A stretch of DNA of 64,000 nt from positions 434,001 through 498,000 of the forward strand of contig NZ_VBSN01000027.1 of assembly GCF_006149045.1 (NCBI RefSeq), written 5' to 3'. Below the pieces are notes generated by a model that had not been told where the DNA came from, searched no databases, and saw only the letters and a program-made list of their open reading frames with translations. The translations under genes and the position numbers were made by a program. Shown piece by piece: positions 33,027 through 42,996 of the stretch; the first letter of the stretch is position 1; every line of letters starts with the position of its first letter. The stretch is from Dyadobacter flavalbus. Its GTDB lineage: Bacteria > Bacteroidota > Bacteroidia > Cytophagales > Spirosomataceae.

Positions 33027-35456
33027 TCAGCGCTTCATAATACGTTTGACAGTATTAAGATTGCCGTTCCGGATGCGCAGCAGATACAATCCTGAAGGAA
33101 AGCCTGAAAAATCCATTTCCGTTGTTTTCTGCCGTATTGTTTTGACCATTCTGGAGCGGCCGTTCAGATCAATGATTTCCACATTTGCTCCTTTTGCAGA
33201 AATGGTCCCGGAAACTTCCACCGTACACTGCGATGCAATAATGGTAGGATATACATTGACCCAGTCTGCGCTAACAGGCGGTTCAATGCCCAGAATCGGA
33301 TCAACCTGGATTCTGGCAGAGCCTGCACCTTTGCCAGTTCCACAGGCATTTGTAACCTTTGTGATGGTATAAAATGTCGTTGTTCTTGGTGAAACCCTGA
33401 AATTATAAGGCGTTACTGCCGCAGTGATCAATGAATCTTTCGCTCCGTCATTCAAGGTAAATGTCCAGGGTGCGTTGCCCGTAGTTATAACTTTAAGGTT
33501 TGCGCTCTGGCCAGCTAAAATGGATTGTGTTCCCGACAACGTCGCAACCGGCAACGGATTGGCCGTAATTGTTATCGCACTTACATTTCCTTTTACGATA
33601 AAATCCTCATTGGCTGCCGAACTGATCACTCTTACAAAATATCGTCCGCCCGCCGTGGTGTCCGGCAATGTCGCAGTTACAACGTTGGAAGTTGCAACCG
33701 ACGGAATAGTATAAAATCTGCTGTCTTCATTAACTGCTGAAATCTGTACGCTGAATTTATTTTCTGCCGGAAATTCTCCGGATTGCTGAAACGGCACATT
33801 AAAGGTTTTTCCCGAACAAACTGCCGAAACAGAAGGATTTCCCGAGCTTATCATTGGAACCTTTACTGTAACAAGCGCGCTTCCGATCGGAATTCCTTTT
33901 CCGCAATCGTTAGAAACTTCTGTAACCAGATATGTAGTTGTAATGCTTGGCTTAACAGTAATTGTGTGCGTAGCCTCGTTTGTAGTATCCGTTGTACCAT
34001 TTGATAATACATAAATCCACGGTCCGTCGCCTGTAAATCTCAGTGTAACTGATGCAGTCTGGCCAAGATCAATGCTTGCATTTCCGGATATGGTTGCAGA
34101 AGGCAATGGCTTGATGTGGATCTTGATTTCTTCTTTAGGACTTTCACATCCGTTTGCACCTGTCTGTGTGACGTAAAATGAATAATCCTGTACTTTCTCG
34201 GTAAACGGAGTAAACGGCACGCCTTGGAATTCGCCGCTGTTTGCTTCCCGGTACCATTTTAAAACAGATCCGGTTGCATCCAGAATCGGCGCATTTTCAT
34301 TCTGGCAGTATGCAAGGTAAGTAGTCGTTTTTGGCTTAGGGGTCGTATTGATTTTTACATCAATTTTAGCCAGATTGCTTGTGCATCCTTCAAGCGTTTG
34401 TGCTACATAATAAGAAGTAGTTCCGCCTTCTGCTGTTGAAGGAACAGGGGCTGATTTCAGTTCGTCTGCTCCCGTCTCGTCCGTTTCATACCAGCTCAAT
34501 GTCGCTTTGGAAAGTGCTTTGGCTGTCAATGGCTTTGCCTGTGTAAACTGGCAGTATTCAATGACAGACTTTTCAATTACAGGCGCAGCCGGTAAGGCGT
34601 TTACAACAACTCTCTGAACGGTTCTCTTTGCACTTTCGCAGCCTTTGGCGGTTTCCTGTGTTGCGTAAAAAACAAATTCGTCGGCTGTTTTCAGGCTGAT
34701 GGAAGGAGCGTCGATGTTTGAACCGCCGGTTAGTGCAGTGTACCAGTTTACCTTATTTCCGGCTGCCTGTTTGGTTGAAAAAGTGTAAGGCTTGGCTTTG
34801 CTGTCCTGACAAACCGAATCGGAAATTACAAGTAAATTAGCTGGTAAGGAATGGACTGTGATGGTTATTTTTCCTTTTAAAACCGGGCTTTCGCACTTGT
34901 TTGCCTCCGTTTGTGTAATGAAGTAAATGGTCTCACCTGCTTTCTCCGTTGAAGGAACCGGCGCTTTGGCAAGTTTATTTCCGTCTTCATCATACCAGTT
35001 AATTTCTGTTCCATCGGCAATTAATGCAGAAGCTTTTTCGCCTACACAGTAGTCATCTTTTGAAACCAGGTCGGGCACTGCTGATAAAGCGTTTATGTTC
35101 AAGTTTGAACTGGCTTTTCCGGTTACAGCAGGAGATTTGGTGATAACTCTTACTTTATAGGCAGTTCCTGCGGGTGCATCAGCAGGAATATCCACATTGA
35201 TCGGTGATTTGGTTCCTATTCCCAGCTCCTCGGGCGTTGCCGGAAAAGCGCCTTTTGCATCCGAAAGCTGTACGGTAAAAACAGTTCCTGCTGCAAAGGT
35301 TCCTGTCGTTGTGAAAGGCACTGAAATTTCACTTCCGGCACATATTGTAGCCGGACTTACGGTTCCGGTAGTAATGGTTTGGGCTATGGATGAAACTACT
35401 GCTGAAAGAATCGCAACGCAAGTAAAGAACCCTTTTCTAATAAATGTTATTTTCAT
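33027..35456 (-). CDS. Large secreted Ig-like repeat protein with T9SS tail
   Basis: A protein of 809 residues from ATG 35456, with a signal peptide (MKITFIRKGFFTCVAILSAV, ending SSIAQ). It has several Ig-like/PKD-type modules of about 90 residues in tandem; most contain a WYxxxxGG-type or WYETDETGADEL-type segment and end YYVAQT or FYVTQT. Two later modules are near copies (SGTQSILAGQSANLKV and SGNASIDLGQTASVTL). The last 80 residues (VNVYPTIIASQCTVEVSG through GLYLLRIRNGNLNTVKRIMK) are a type A T9SS sorting domain, so it is exported to the cell surface. Function probably adhesion or matrix; not known. Confidence 0.85.
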   Translation of the reverse strand: MKITFIRKGFFTCVAILSAVVSSIAQTITTGTVSPATICAGSEISVPFTTTGTFAAGTVFTVQLSDAKGAFPATPEELGIGTKSPINVDIPADAPAGTAYKVRVITKSPAVTGKASSNLNINALSAVPDLVSKDDYCVGEKASALIADGTEINWYDEDGNKLAKAPVPSTEKAGETIYFITQTEANKCESPVLKGKITITVHSLPANLLVISDSVCQDSKAKPYTFSTKQAAGNKVNWYTALTGGSNIDAPSISLKTADEFVFYATQETAKGCESAKRTVQRVVVNALPAAPVIEKSVIEYCQFTQAKPLTAKALSKATLSWYETDETGADELKSAPVPSTAEGGTTSYYVAQTLEGCTSNLAKIDVKINTTPKPKTTTYLAYCQNENAPILDATGSVLKWYREANSGEFQGVPFTPFTEKVQDYSFYVTQTGANGCESPKEEIKIHIKPLPSATISGNASIDLGQTASVTLRFTGDGPWIYVLSNGTTDTTNEATHTITVKPSITTTYLVTEVSNDCGKGIPIGSALVTVKVPMISSGNPSVSAVCSGKTFNVPFQQSGEFPAENKFSVQISAVNEDSRFYTIPSVATSNVVTATLPDTTAGGRYFVRVISSAANEDFIVKGNVSAITITANPLPVATLSGTQSILAGQSANLKVITTGNAPWTFTLNDGAKDSLITAAVTPYNFRVSPRTTTFYTITKVTNACGTGKGAGSARIQVDPILGIEPPVSADWVNVYPTIIASQCTVEVSGTISAKGANVEIIDLNGRSRMVKTIRQKTTEMDFSGFPSGLYLLRIRNGNLNTVKRIMKR

Positions 35457-35532
35457 GAAATCGTGTATATATCTTTTCACTTACCAGTTTAACTGTAAAG
35501 TTAGAGATATTTTTCCAATACACTTCCAACCA

Positions 35533-38500
35533 TTACGGGAGCTCGCTCTTCCTTTCCGTCAGTGAACTATAAACAATGTCATGAATTTTTCTTCGCGTAC
35601 GCTGCGTAGTAATACTTGTATTTTCAGCATCGGGATTTACACGGTTGGAAAGAAACACGAACAGCAGATCTTCTTCCGGATCCATCCAGACCATTGTACC
35701 CGTAAATCCGGTATGGCCGAAGGAATTCATGGAAGCCTGCGGGGACACATACGAACTGTTTCCGTCGCCGGGCGCTTTGTCCCAGCCCAGTCCGCGATGG
35801 TGCGATTCATCGTAAATCCTTGAAAAGAATGGCACTGTTGCAGCTTCGTAATACCTTTTTCCGGCATAACTTCCTTTCCACAGGTTCATCTGAAAAAGAA
35901 CCGCAAGGTCTCTTGCCGTACCGAACAAACCCGCATGTCCGCTGACGCCGCCCACAATGGCCGCCATCTGATCATGAACAGTTCCCTGAAGCAACTGGCT
36001 GCGGAAACGGTAATCCTGCTCGGTCGGCGCAATCTGTTTCTCTGAAAAACGATGCAGTGGATTGAAACCCAGATAAGCCAGTCCGAGCGGCTCGTAAATG
36101 TTGGAAGAAACAAAAATGTCCAGCGGCTGTCCGCTTACTCTTTCCACGATCTTTTGCAGGGTCAGGAAACCAAGGTCGCTGTAAAGATAACCGTAACTGC
36201 CTGCCCGATCCCTTCTGTTGTTCATCGGCGATTCCACAACCCATTTCCATACCGAATCACGTAACGCGCCTTTTGCATACAGTTTTGGCGCAACCTGAAG
36301 ATAATAGGCCGTGTCGGACTTGGAACTGTAATATTCGGGCAGCAATCCGCCGCCACCCGTTTTGGTCCGTTCCCACAGCGAAGGATAAAACGAAATCAGG
36401 CCCGACCGGTGTAAAAGCAAGTCACGGACTGTGAAGTTCTGCTTGTTCGTTCCGGCGAGTTCCGGCAGGTAAAAAGAGGCTTTCTGATCCAGCTCAATCT
36501 GTTTCCGGTCATACAAAAGCATTACTGCCTGCAAAGTAGCGGAAACTTTTGTGAGCGAAGCAAGATCGTAAATTGTTTCGGAAGTAACTTTTTCCGGCGT
36601 TCTGTAATTCAGCCCGCCGAATTGTTTGTCATAAATGATTTTTCCTCTTCTGGCCACCAGCACTTCGCAACCCGGAAATACATGGTTACTGACGGCCGCA
36701 TTGGAAATTTCATCAATTTTTTTGAGCATCTCTCCATTCATTCCGACACTTTCCGGCGTTCCGAAAGCGATCCGGTTAATGGCTGTCGTGCTTACGCCGC
36801 TTCCGGATTTATAGGAAAGAACCGAAACGGGTAATTTGCCCTGCGAGCGCATCGCGCCAAAAATAATCTGCGGAACAATTTCCTGCTGATCTTTTCCGTC
36901 CTGGTTTGCACAGATGAGGACGTCGGTCTGCGGAAAAAACGGAATGCTGTAAGGCGTTCCGAACAGGCAAAGAATTACTTTTTTATTCCGTTCTTTCAGT
37001 TGTCCGACAAAATTCGCCATTTCAGCCGTTACGCCATAGTTCCTCCGCGGATTGGATGCGATCCCGTGTACATCTACGATAACCATATGGTAAGGCTCCA
37101 GATAACCGAGCATTTCAGTGATCTGCTCCTGTGACGACGGGCCTTCGTAAAAAGTATAGGAACGCATGGGCTTGTAAGTGGACAGCATTTTCTGAAATGC
37201 TGCGCTGCTTCCTTCTCCGATGCTCACCGAAGCCATTTTATCATCCATAACCGAGCCGATCGGGATCATATCATTGTCATTCCGGACTACCGTAACAGAT
37301 GCTTCACAGAGTTCCCGGTACAATTCCTTGCTTCCTTCACTGTTCAGGTCTGCATACAGATTGTTGGTATCAACGGGTTTGTACTCGCTCAATCCGGCCC
37401 AGTACTTGGCCTGCAGAATCCGTTTTACTTTGTCATCAATAATTTTTTCGCTGATAATTCTGCGATTGATTGCGTCTTTGATCTTTGCAACCGTTTCTGC
37501 AATACTTTCGGGATAAAGCAATACGTCATTGCCCGCGATAAGCGCTTTCAGGTTTACTTCCGCAGCTTTGCCCGTTTTCAAAACACCTTTCATATTCATG
37601 GCATCCGTAAAAACCAGTCCGCGAAAACCAAGATCTTTACGTAAAAGGCCCGTAATGACTTTTTCTGATAGCGAACTTGCCAGATTAGGCGTGCTGTCCA
37701 GCGCAGGAATGTATAAATGTCCGCTCAGAACACCCATCAGACTGTCCGCGATCATGGCGCGGTAGGGGTAAAGATCGGTTTCGGTCAGTTGCTCGGGAGA
37801 ATGCGTAAGTACGGGCAGTGTAAAATGAGAATCTGCATCCGTATCGCCGTGTCCCGGAAAGTGCTTGGCCGTGGCAATAACTCTATTATGCTGCATCCCT
37901 TTCATGTAGGCAACGGCTTTACGCGTTACATTCTCCCGGTCTTCACCAAATGAACGTATACCGATCACCGGATTGGACGGGTTGCTGTTGATGTCCGAAA
38001 CCGGCGCAAAATTGATCTGGATTCCCAGACGGCTGCATTGCTTTGCAATGTCGGTGCCCATTCTGTAAACAAGCGCATCGTCCTGAATGGAACCAAGTAC
38101 CATTTGTTTAGGAAAAGAAATCGTACTGTCGAGCCGCATGCCAAGTCCCCATTCCCCGTCAATGCCGATGAAGAGAGGAACTTTTGTCTGCGACTGATAC
38201 CGGTTCGTCAGCTGGGCCTGCCTTACCGGCCCGCCCTGAAAGAAAATCAGGCCGCCGATATGATATTCATTGATCAGCCGGTCGATATATTTGTAATGCG
38301 ATTCGTCGCGGTTGGAAAAAGTAGCGACCATAAACAGCTGACCGATTTTTTCCTCTATGGAAAGGGCGTTCAATGTGCTGTCAACCCATTCGTTTTCAGG
38401 AAGCACCAGAACAGGGTCCAGCCTTTTTCTGGCTTTTTTGGCAACAACCTTTTTGGCAACAGCAACTTCGGGTTTTACCAGAAAGCTGCTCCGGACTGCC

Positions 38501-38595
38501 ATAAGTTTCCACGCAACGGAAACCACCGAGCTTAAAATAACCAGTACAATTATGCTAAGTACAACACGAAACCGGCTTAACCACCAATTTTTCAT
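35533..38595 (-). CDS. GH3 beta-N-acetylglucosaminidase fused to a class C beta-lactamase-like domain
   Basis: A protein of 1020 residues anchored by one N-terminal helix (VLSIIVLVILSSVVSVAW). Residues 70-400 are a glycoside hydrolase family 3 domain with VIATAKHFPGHGDTDADSHF, the KH(F)PGHGDT signature of NagZ-type N-acetylglucosaminidases, and FTDAMNMKGV with the nucleophile Asp. A middle GH3 C-domain follows (about 420-600). Residues 620-1015 are a serine hydrolase with SLTK, YSD in GYLYSDLGFL and HTGFTG. The fusion is known in Bacteroidota and suggests joint action on peptidoglycan fragments. The start at Met5 of the longer frame is chosen for its signal. Confidence 0.9.
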   Translation of the reverse strand: MKNWWLSRFRVVLSIIVLVILSSVVSVAWKLMAVRSSFLVKPEVAVAKKVVAKKARKRLDPVLVLPENEWVDSTLNALSIEEKIGQLFMVATFSNRDESHYKYIDRLINEYHIGGLIFFQGGPVRQAQLTNRYQSQTKVPLFIGIDGEWGLGMRLDSTISFPKQMVLGSIQDDALVYRMGTDIAKQCSRLGIQINFAPVSDINSNPSNPVIGIRSFGEDRENVTRKAVAYMKGMQHNRVIATAKHFPGHGDTDADSHFTLPVLTHSPEQLTETDLYPYRAMIADSLMGVLSGHLYIPALDSTPNLASSLSEKVITGLLRKDLGFRGLVFTDAMNMKGVLKTGKAAEVNLKALIAGNDVLLYPESIAETVAKIKDAINRRIISEKIIDDKVKRILQAKYWAGLSEYKPVDTNNLYADLNSEGSKELYRELCEASVTVVRNDNDMIPIGSVMDDKMASVSIGEGSSAAFQKMLSTYKPMRSYTFYEGPSSQEQITEMLGYLEPYHMVIVDVHGIASNPRRNYGVTAEMANFVGQLKERNKKVILCLFGTPYSIPFFPQTDVLICANQDGKDQQEIVPQIIFGAMRSQGKLPVSVLSYKSGSGVSTTAINRIAFGTPESVGMNGEMLKKIDEISNAAVSNHVFPGCEVLVARRGKIIYDKQFGGLNYRTPEKVTSETIYDLASLTKVSATLQAVMLLYDRKQIELDQKASFYLPELAGTNKQNFTVRDLLLHRSGLISFYPSLWERTKTGGGGLLPEYYSSKSDTAYYLQVAPKLYAKGALRDSVWKWVVESPMNNRRDRAGSYGYLYSDLGFLTLQKIVERVSGQPLDIFVSSNIYEPLGLAYLGFNPLHRFSEKQIAPTEQDYRFRSQLLQGTVHDQMAAIVGGVSGHAGLFGTARDLAVLFQMNLWKGSYAGKRYYEAATVPFFSRIYDESHHRGLGWDKAPGDGNSSYVSPQASMNSFGHTGFTGTMVWMDPEEDLLFVFLSNRVNPDAENTSITTQRTRRKIHDIVYSSLTERKSELP

Positions 38596-38775
38596 ATTAA
38601 AAATCACTGAACTTTATAGAGGGAGAATTTAGATAAACGGAATGCAGCATTACAGATCCAGGTTTAACCATAGTTACAAAAATAACAATTTTGTGTGATC
38701 TTTAAATCCAAATAAATGTAGTTTTAAGGCAATTCTAATAATTGCTTTACTTATTATTTGACTGGCAACTATACA

Positions 38776-39483
38776 TTAGCTCGTAAGCCTTCTGAAAATT
38801 TCTTCCAGTGAATTTCCGGTATTTCTCAGTTCCTGCAGCGAGCTGTCGTTCACTACTTTCCCTTTATTGATAATGATCACACGGTCGCACAATGCTTCCA
38901 CTTCCTGCATGATATGCGTGGAAAAAAGCACCGTTTTATCCTTGCCCGCCGTACGGATCACATCTCTTATTTCCTGAATCTGATTGGGGTCTAGCCCGGT
39001 TGTCGGCTCATCCAGGATCAGCACCGAAGGATTGTGTAAAAACGACTGCGCCAAGCCGACGCGCTGGCGGTAACCTTTGGAAAGCTGCCCGATTTTCTTG
39101 CGTTTCTCCGTTTCCAGTCCGCACAGGACAATGACTTCCTCCACGCGCGATTGCAGCGAAGCACCTTTCATTCCGTAGAGTTTTCCCGAAAAAAGAAGAA
39201 ATTCCGTTACGTACATATCCGTATACAACGGATTGTGTTCAGGCAAATATCCGATCGATCTTCTTGCCGGCATCGGTTCTTTGAAAACATCAAAGCCGGA
39301 TACTTTTGCAATGCCTTCCGTAGCCTTGAGATAGCCCGTCAGGATTTTCATGGTTGTGGATTTGCCGGCACCGTTCGGGCCCAGAAAACCAACAATTTCT
39401 CCTTTTTTCAAAGAAAATGAAATGCCGTCAACGGCGCGCTGACTGCCGTAAACCTTGGCCAGATTGGTAACTTCAATGGACAT
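38776..39483 (-). CDS. gldA: Gliding-type ABC transporter ATPase (GldA-like), short form
   Basis: A 235-residue ABC ATPase with Walker A GPNGAGKSTTM, Q-loop region YLPEHNPLYTDMYVTEFL, signature LSKGYRQRVGLAQ, Walker B VLILDEPTTGLDP and the H-loop STHIMQEVEALC. The YLPEHNPLY segment and the ending LEEIFRRLTS fit GldA, the ATPase of the GldAFG transporter needed for gliding in many Flavobacteria. Flavobacterial GldA is about 300 residues; here the stretch between ELRNTGNS and the final LEEIFRRL is almost absent. GldF and GldG genes are not adjacent. It could instead be a related ABC-2 ATPase. Confidence 0.75.
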   Translation of the reverse strand: MSIEVTNLAKVYGSQRAVDGISFSLKKGEIVGFLGPNGAGKSTTMKILTGYLKATEGIAKVSGFDVFKEPMPARRSIGYLPEHNPLYTDMYVTEFLLFSGKLYGMKGASLQSRVEEVIVLCGLETEKRKKIGQLSKGYRQRVGLAQSFLHNPSVLILDEPTTGLDPNQIQEIRDVIRTAGKDKTVLFSTHIMQEVEALCDRVIIINKGKVVNDSSLQELRNTGNSLEEIFRRLTS

Positions 39484-39521
39484 TTCTAATGTGTGGATTT
39501 GGGATGAAAAACCTGATATGG

Positions 39522-40637
39522 TTATACTTTAAGGAAAAGCCTGTTCCGGAACAGCAGATACATAAATGCCCACTGAACCATAATAAATGCGATAATGGCA
39601 CCCATTTCTTCAACCGGCTCCGGAAAATAGCTCAGGATTCCCCCGAACAATGCATGCGCGGTATAAAAGAAATCGATAAACCGGCCGATCATGTAAATGA
39701 CAATGGAATTCATACCGATCACTACAAAAAACAACGTCCATTTACGGAAATTGAGAACATCGATAAACCAGTAAAACAAAGCCAGCAGCAATGTGCTGAA
39801 ACCGCCGGCACAAAGTACAAACGAGCTTGTCCAGAGGTTTTTGTTGATGGGAAAAAAGTAATCCCAAACAAGGCAAAGCAGCAGGCTTACAATACCGGCA
39901 GCAACGAGATAAACGACTTTATTGTTCCGGTGAATAATTTCATCATTGACCCTCAGAAGTTCTCCTGCAAAAATGCCCATCAAACCCGTTGCAATGGCTG
40001 GAAAAGTAGACACAAGCCCTTCCGGATCGTGGATTGTAAGATGCAGACGGCCGGGAATAACCATTCTGTCGATGTAACTGGCCGGGTTGCATTCCATAGT
40101 CAGCAGGCCGGCGCCGCATCCCGGAACGGGATAAAATTTCATAAACAGGTAATACGTCACCAAGATTACTGCAAACAAAATCCATCTTGTTTTTTTTCCG
40201 GTATACAGGTAAATAATCTGCGCAAACATTCCCGCCAGACCAATCCGGGCCAGAACGCTCGGATAACGCATTTTTTCCCATTCTGTCTGGAAAATACCGT
40301 TGTTATAGATAATACCCAAAATGACCAGAATAATGCCGCGCTGAACTACTTTCCGGAGGAGCTGGGAAGCGGGAACGCCTTTGTCCAGCCGGCTGCCGAG
40401 AGAAAACGGTGTGGAAACGCCCGCCATAAACAGGAAAGTAGGAAAGATAAGGTCATAAGCGCGGAAGCCGTTCCACTCGGGATGCGTCAACTGATGCGCG
40501 ATCAGAATGGCCCAGGACCAGCCTGTCACTTTTGCAAGCACTGCGAAGACTTCTTCGCCGCCTGAAATCCAGAACATATCAAAACCACGCAGCGTGTCGA
40601 GTGACAGCAGCCTGTGCGACGTAGAACTATCTTTCAT
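39522..40637 (-). CDS. DUF5009/NagX-type membrane acyltransferase
   Basis: A 371-residue membrane protein with about ten helices. It opens RLLSLDTLRGFDMFWISGG and has FPTFLFMAGVSTPFSLGSR, the hallmark of the heparan-alpha-glucosaminide N-acetyltransferase-like (DUF5009/DUF1624) family. These proteins are thought to carry acyl groups across the membrane to sugars; human HGSNAT acetylates heparan glucosamine. The conserved RGFD and the mid-protein His in LHLTIHDPEGL are visible. Thirty-eight bases separate it from the GldA-like gene on the same strand. The substrate may be a murein or glycan amino sugar, consistent with the GH3 fusion nearby. Confidence 0.85.
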   Translation of the reverse strand: MKDSSTSHRLLSLDTLRGFDMFWISGGEEVFAVLAKVTGWSWAILIAHQLTHPEWNGFRAYDLIFPTFLFMAGVSTPFSLGSRLDKGVPASQLLRKVVQRGIILVILGIIYNNGIFQTEWEKMRYPSVLARIGLAGMFAQIIYLYTGKKTRWILFAVILVTYYLFMKFYPVPGCGAGLLTMECNPASYIDRMVIPGRLHLTIHDPEGLVSTFPAIATGLMGIFAGELLRVNDEIIHRNNKVVYLVAAGIVSLLLCLVWDYFFPINKNLWTSSFVLCAGGFSTLLLALFYWFIDVLNFRKWTLFFVVIGMNSIVIYMIGRFIDFFYTAHALFGGILSYFPEPVEEMGAIIAFIMVQWAFMYLLFRNRLFLKV

Positions 40638-40869
40638 TTGATAAAAAAGGGAATAGGGAAATAAAATTTGGAAAAAGAGGCATAATATGAAATAAAAACC
40701 AATCTAAATTACAGTAAAGTTGGGTAAAAAACCTATTGATACTTTCCCGCAAAAGTACATTTATTTAAATAAACATATTAATCTTATGGATAATGAAAGA
40801 ATATATATTTCTCAAAAGCCTGCCTGCGTTATAAGGGTCCATTATTTCTTTACAAAAAGATTTTACTCC

Positions 40870-41277
40870 ATGAAAAAATCCCTGATGCTGTATTTTCTGT
40901 TCGCAGCACTTTGTTTCACCAGCTGTGCAACTTCCAATACTTCGCGCAATGATGATGATGAAACGTACCGTACGGAAGAAACGGCCGTAAACAGCAAGCT
41001 GAACAACCGCAGGCCGGAAAAAAACATGAGCCGTTTCTCGGAAGAACTCGACTTGTCGAAGCGTCAGCAGAAACAGCTTAAAAAAATTGACCGGAGATAT
41101 GCCCGCATGGAAAGAAAGCTTTCCAGAAATGACGATGCCAAACGCCGTGACCGCAAACGGCTGGCAGAAGAAAAAAGGCAGGAAATGATCGAGGTCCTGA
41201 CCGCAGAACAGCAGCAAAAACTGGAATCCCTGTCCAAAAAAGGAAGGTTCAGCTTTGATCAGCTGTTCGGAAAATAA
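40870..41277 (+). CDS. Spy-like (LTxxQ) lipoprotein
   Basis: A lipoprotein of 135 residues from ATG 40870 (signal MKKSLMLYFLFAALCFTSC, lipobox FTSC). The upstream extension from 40720 lacks a signal. The mature part is highly charged and helical: SRFSEELDLSKRQQKQLKKI, then KRRDRKRLAEEKRQEMIEVL and LTAEQQQKLESL. The two LT/LS-x-x-Q type repeats recall Spy/CpxP periplasmic chaperones and metal sensors. It is convergent with nuoM, with 15 bases between stops. Confidence 0.75.
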   Translation: MKKSLMLYFLFAALCFTSCATSNTSRNDDDETYRTEETAVNSKLNNRRPEKNMSRFSEELDLSKRQQKQLKKIDRRYARMERKLSRNDDAKRRDRKRLAEEKRQEMIEVLTAEQQQKLESLSKKGRFSFDQLFGK

Positions 41278-41292
41278 CGGTTTTTCAAGGAT

Positions 41293-42963
41293 TTATCTCA
41301 ATCCTTCCAGCCATGCCTGCACAGTCGGCCCCGTCATATCAAACAGGATTCCCGGCAATATTCCGAGGAGAACCGTAAGGAATACAAGCGGAAGAAGCAG
41401 CCCGGTTTCACGCACGGTAAGGTCGGTCAGGACATGGCTGTTTTCATTTTTATACCAGAATTGCCCAAAAAACATACGCTGGTATGTCCACAGAAAGTAA
41501 GCCGCTGCAAGCACAATCCCAAGCGTCGACAGCGCCGGTATCCATACAGGCAGCGCATTGGACTGAAATGCGCCCATCAGCGTAAAAAGCTCGCCTACAA
41601 AGCCCGAAAAGCCGGGAAGCCCGAGCGATGCAAAAAACGCAATGCCGGTAATAATCGTAAAACGCGGCATGACGCCGATCAGTCCGCGGTAATGATCAAT
41701 GTTGCGGTCATGCGTTCTGTCGTATATCACGCCGGTAAGCAGGAAAAGCATGGCAGATAACACGCCGTGACTGACCATCTGATAAATAGCGCCGTTAATT
41801 CCTTCTGCCGTAAGCGCCGAAATTCCCAGCAGCACAAAACCCATATGCGAAACGGAAGAGTACGCAATCATTTTTTTCAGATCACTTTGACCCAATGCAT
41901 TGAAGCCGCCGTAAACAATGGAAATCATGCCCAGTACCGAAAGCGGGATCATGTTGTATTGCGCTTCAACCGGGAAAAACCCGTCCACAATCCGGATGAA
42001 TCCGTAGCCCCCGATTTTCAGAAGGATGCCGGCCAGTACAACAGAAACGGGTGTCGGAGCTTCCACGTGTGCATCCGGCAACCAGGTATGCACCGGTACA
42101 ACGGGTAATTTTACAGCAAATCCGATGAACAGAAACCAGAATGCAAGCAAACGAACCGGCATGTTTCCGATCAGATATTGTGAAGCCGCGTCCAGCAATG
42201 AGCCGGGAATGTAGTTTCCGGGATCAGCAAGAAACGCGAAACGAAAGGTGTGCACGAGTTGCTCGGGAGCAATTTTGCCGTCAACAAGCCATTGCTGAAT
42301 CTGCGGAATAAGGTCGGGATGAACGGCATCTTCCATGCCAAGTATGCCCACGACCCGCGCTGTTTCCAGCGGATCAATGACCGAAAGATACAGGCAGATC
42401 ATCACAATCAGAATGAGCAGCGATCCGAAAAAAGTGTAAATAAAAAATTTCAGAGCCGCATATTCCCTTTTTGGTCCGCCCCACAAGCCGATGAGAAAAT
42501 ACATCGGCAACAGCATAAATTCAAAAAACAGATAAAACAGGAAAAAATCCTGCGCAAGAAAACAGCCGATTACACTTCCGGTGAGCAGCAGGTACAGCGC
42601 AAAATAAGCCCTTGTTTTCTGCATGATATTCCATGAACTGATAACGCCCGCAAAAAGAACGACTACCGCCAGCAGAACCAACGGGAAACTGATTCCGTCC
42701 ACGGCCAGCGCATAATCAATGGAAACAATTCCCAGCGAACCCACCGGCAGTGTTATCCAGTCCGAAACTTCACTCAGCTGATAACCGGGATTTTTATTAT
42801 TGAAAGACAAATACAGATAAACAGAAACCAGCACTTCCAGTACAAGCGCAACAAGGGCAATGATCCGGTAATTTTCAGGGCGGTGAGATGGCCAGACAGC
42901 TACTGCCGCCGCGCCCAGTAATGGAATTGCAATTAATAAGGTGAGTATATGGTCAATCATCAA
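41293..42963 (-). CDS. nuoM: NADH-quinone oxidoreductase subunit M
   Basis: A 556-residue antiporter-like subunit of respiratory complex I with about 14 membrane helices. Conserved proton-path parts: FFEFMLLPMYFLIGLWGG (Glu in TM5), FFIYTFFGSLLIL, FAVKLPVVPVHTWLPDAHVE (Lys in TM7 and the HTWLPDAHVEAP motif), and LKKMIAYSSVSHMGFVLLG. A 45-residue hydrophilic insert (HPDLIPQIQQWLVDGKIAPE region) sits between helices 6 and 7. It follows nuoL by 33 bases. No nuoN gene follows, which is unusual. Confidence 0.95.
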   Translation of the reverse strand: MMIDHILTLLIAIPLLGAAAVAVWPSHRPENYRIIALVALVLEVLVSVYLYLSFNNKNPGYQLSEVSDWITLPVGSLGIVSIDYALAVDGISFPLVLLAVVVLFAGVISSWNIMQKTRAYFALYLLLTGSVIGCFLAQDFFLFYLFFEFMLLPMYFLIGLWGGPKREYAALKFFIYTFFGSLLILIVMICLYLSVIDPLETARVVGILGMEDAVHPDLIPQIQQWLVDGKIAPEQLVHTFRFAFLADPGNYIPGSLLDAASQYLIGNMPVRLLAFWFLFIGFAVKLPVVPVHTWLPDAHVEAPTPVSVVLAGILLKIGGYGFIRIVDGFFPVEAQYNMIPLSVLGMISIVYGGFNALGQSDLKKMIAYSSVSHMGFVLLGISALTAEGINGAIYQMVSHGVLSAMLFLLTGVIYDRTHDRNIDHYRGLIGVMPRFTIITGIAFFASLGLPGFSGFVGELFTLMGAFQSNALPVWIPALSTLGIVLAAAYFLWTYQRMFFGQFWYKNENSHVLTDLTVRETGLLLPLVFLTVLLGILPGILFDMTGPTVQAWLEGLR

Positions 42964-42996
42964 AAATTAGGTTAAATAGCCGGGCAAATGCAGCAT

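Noticed and set aside
39489..40565. 358-codon plus-strand ORF
   Set aside because: Antisense to the DUF5009 acyltransferase; no recognisable domain.
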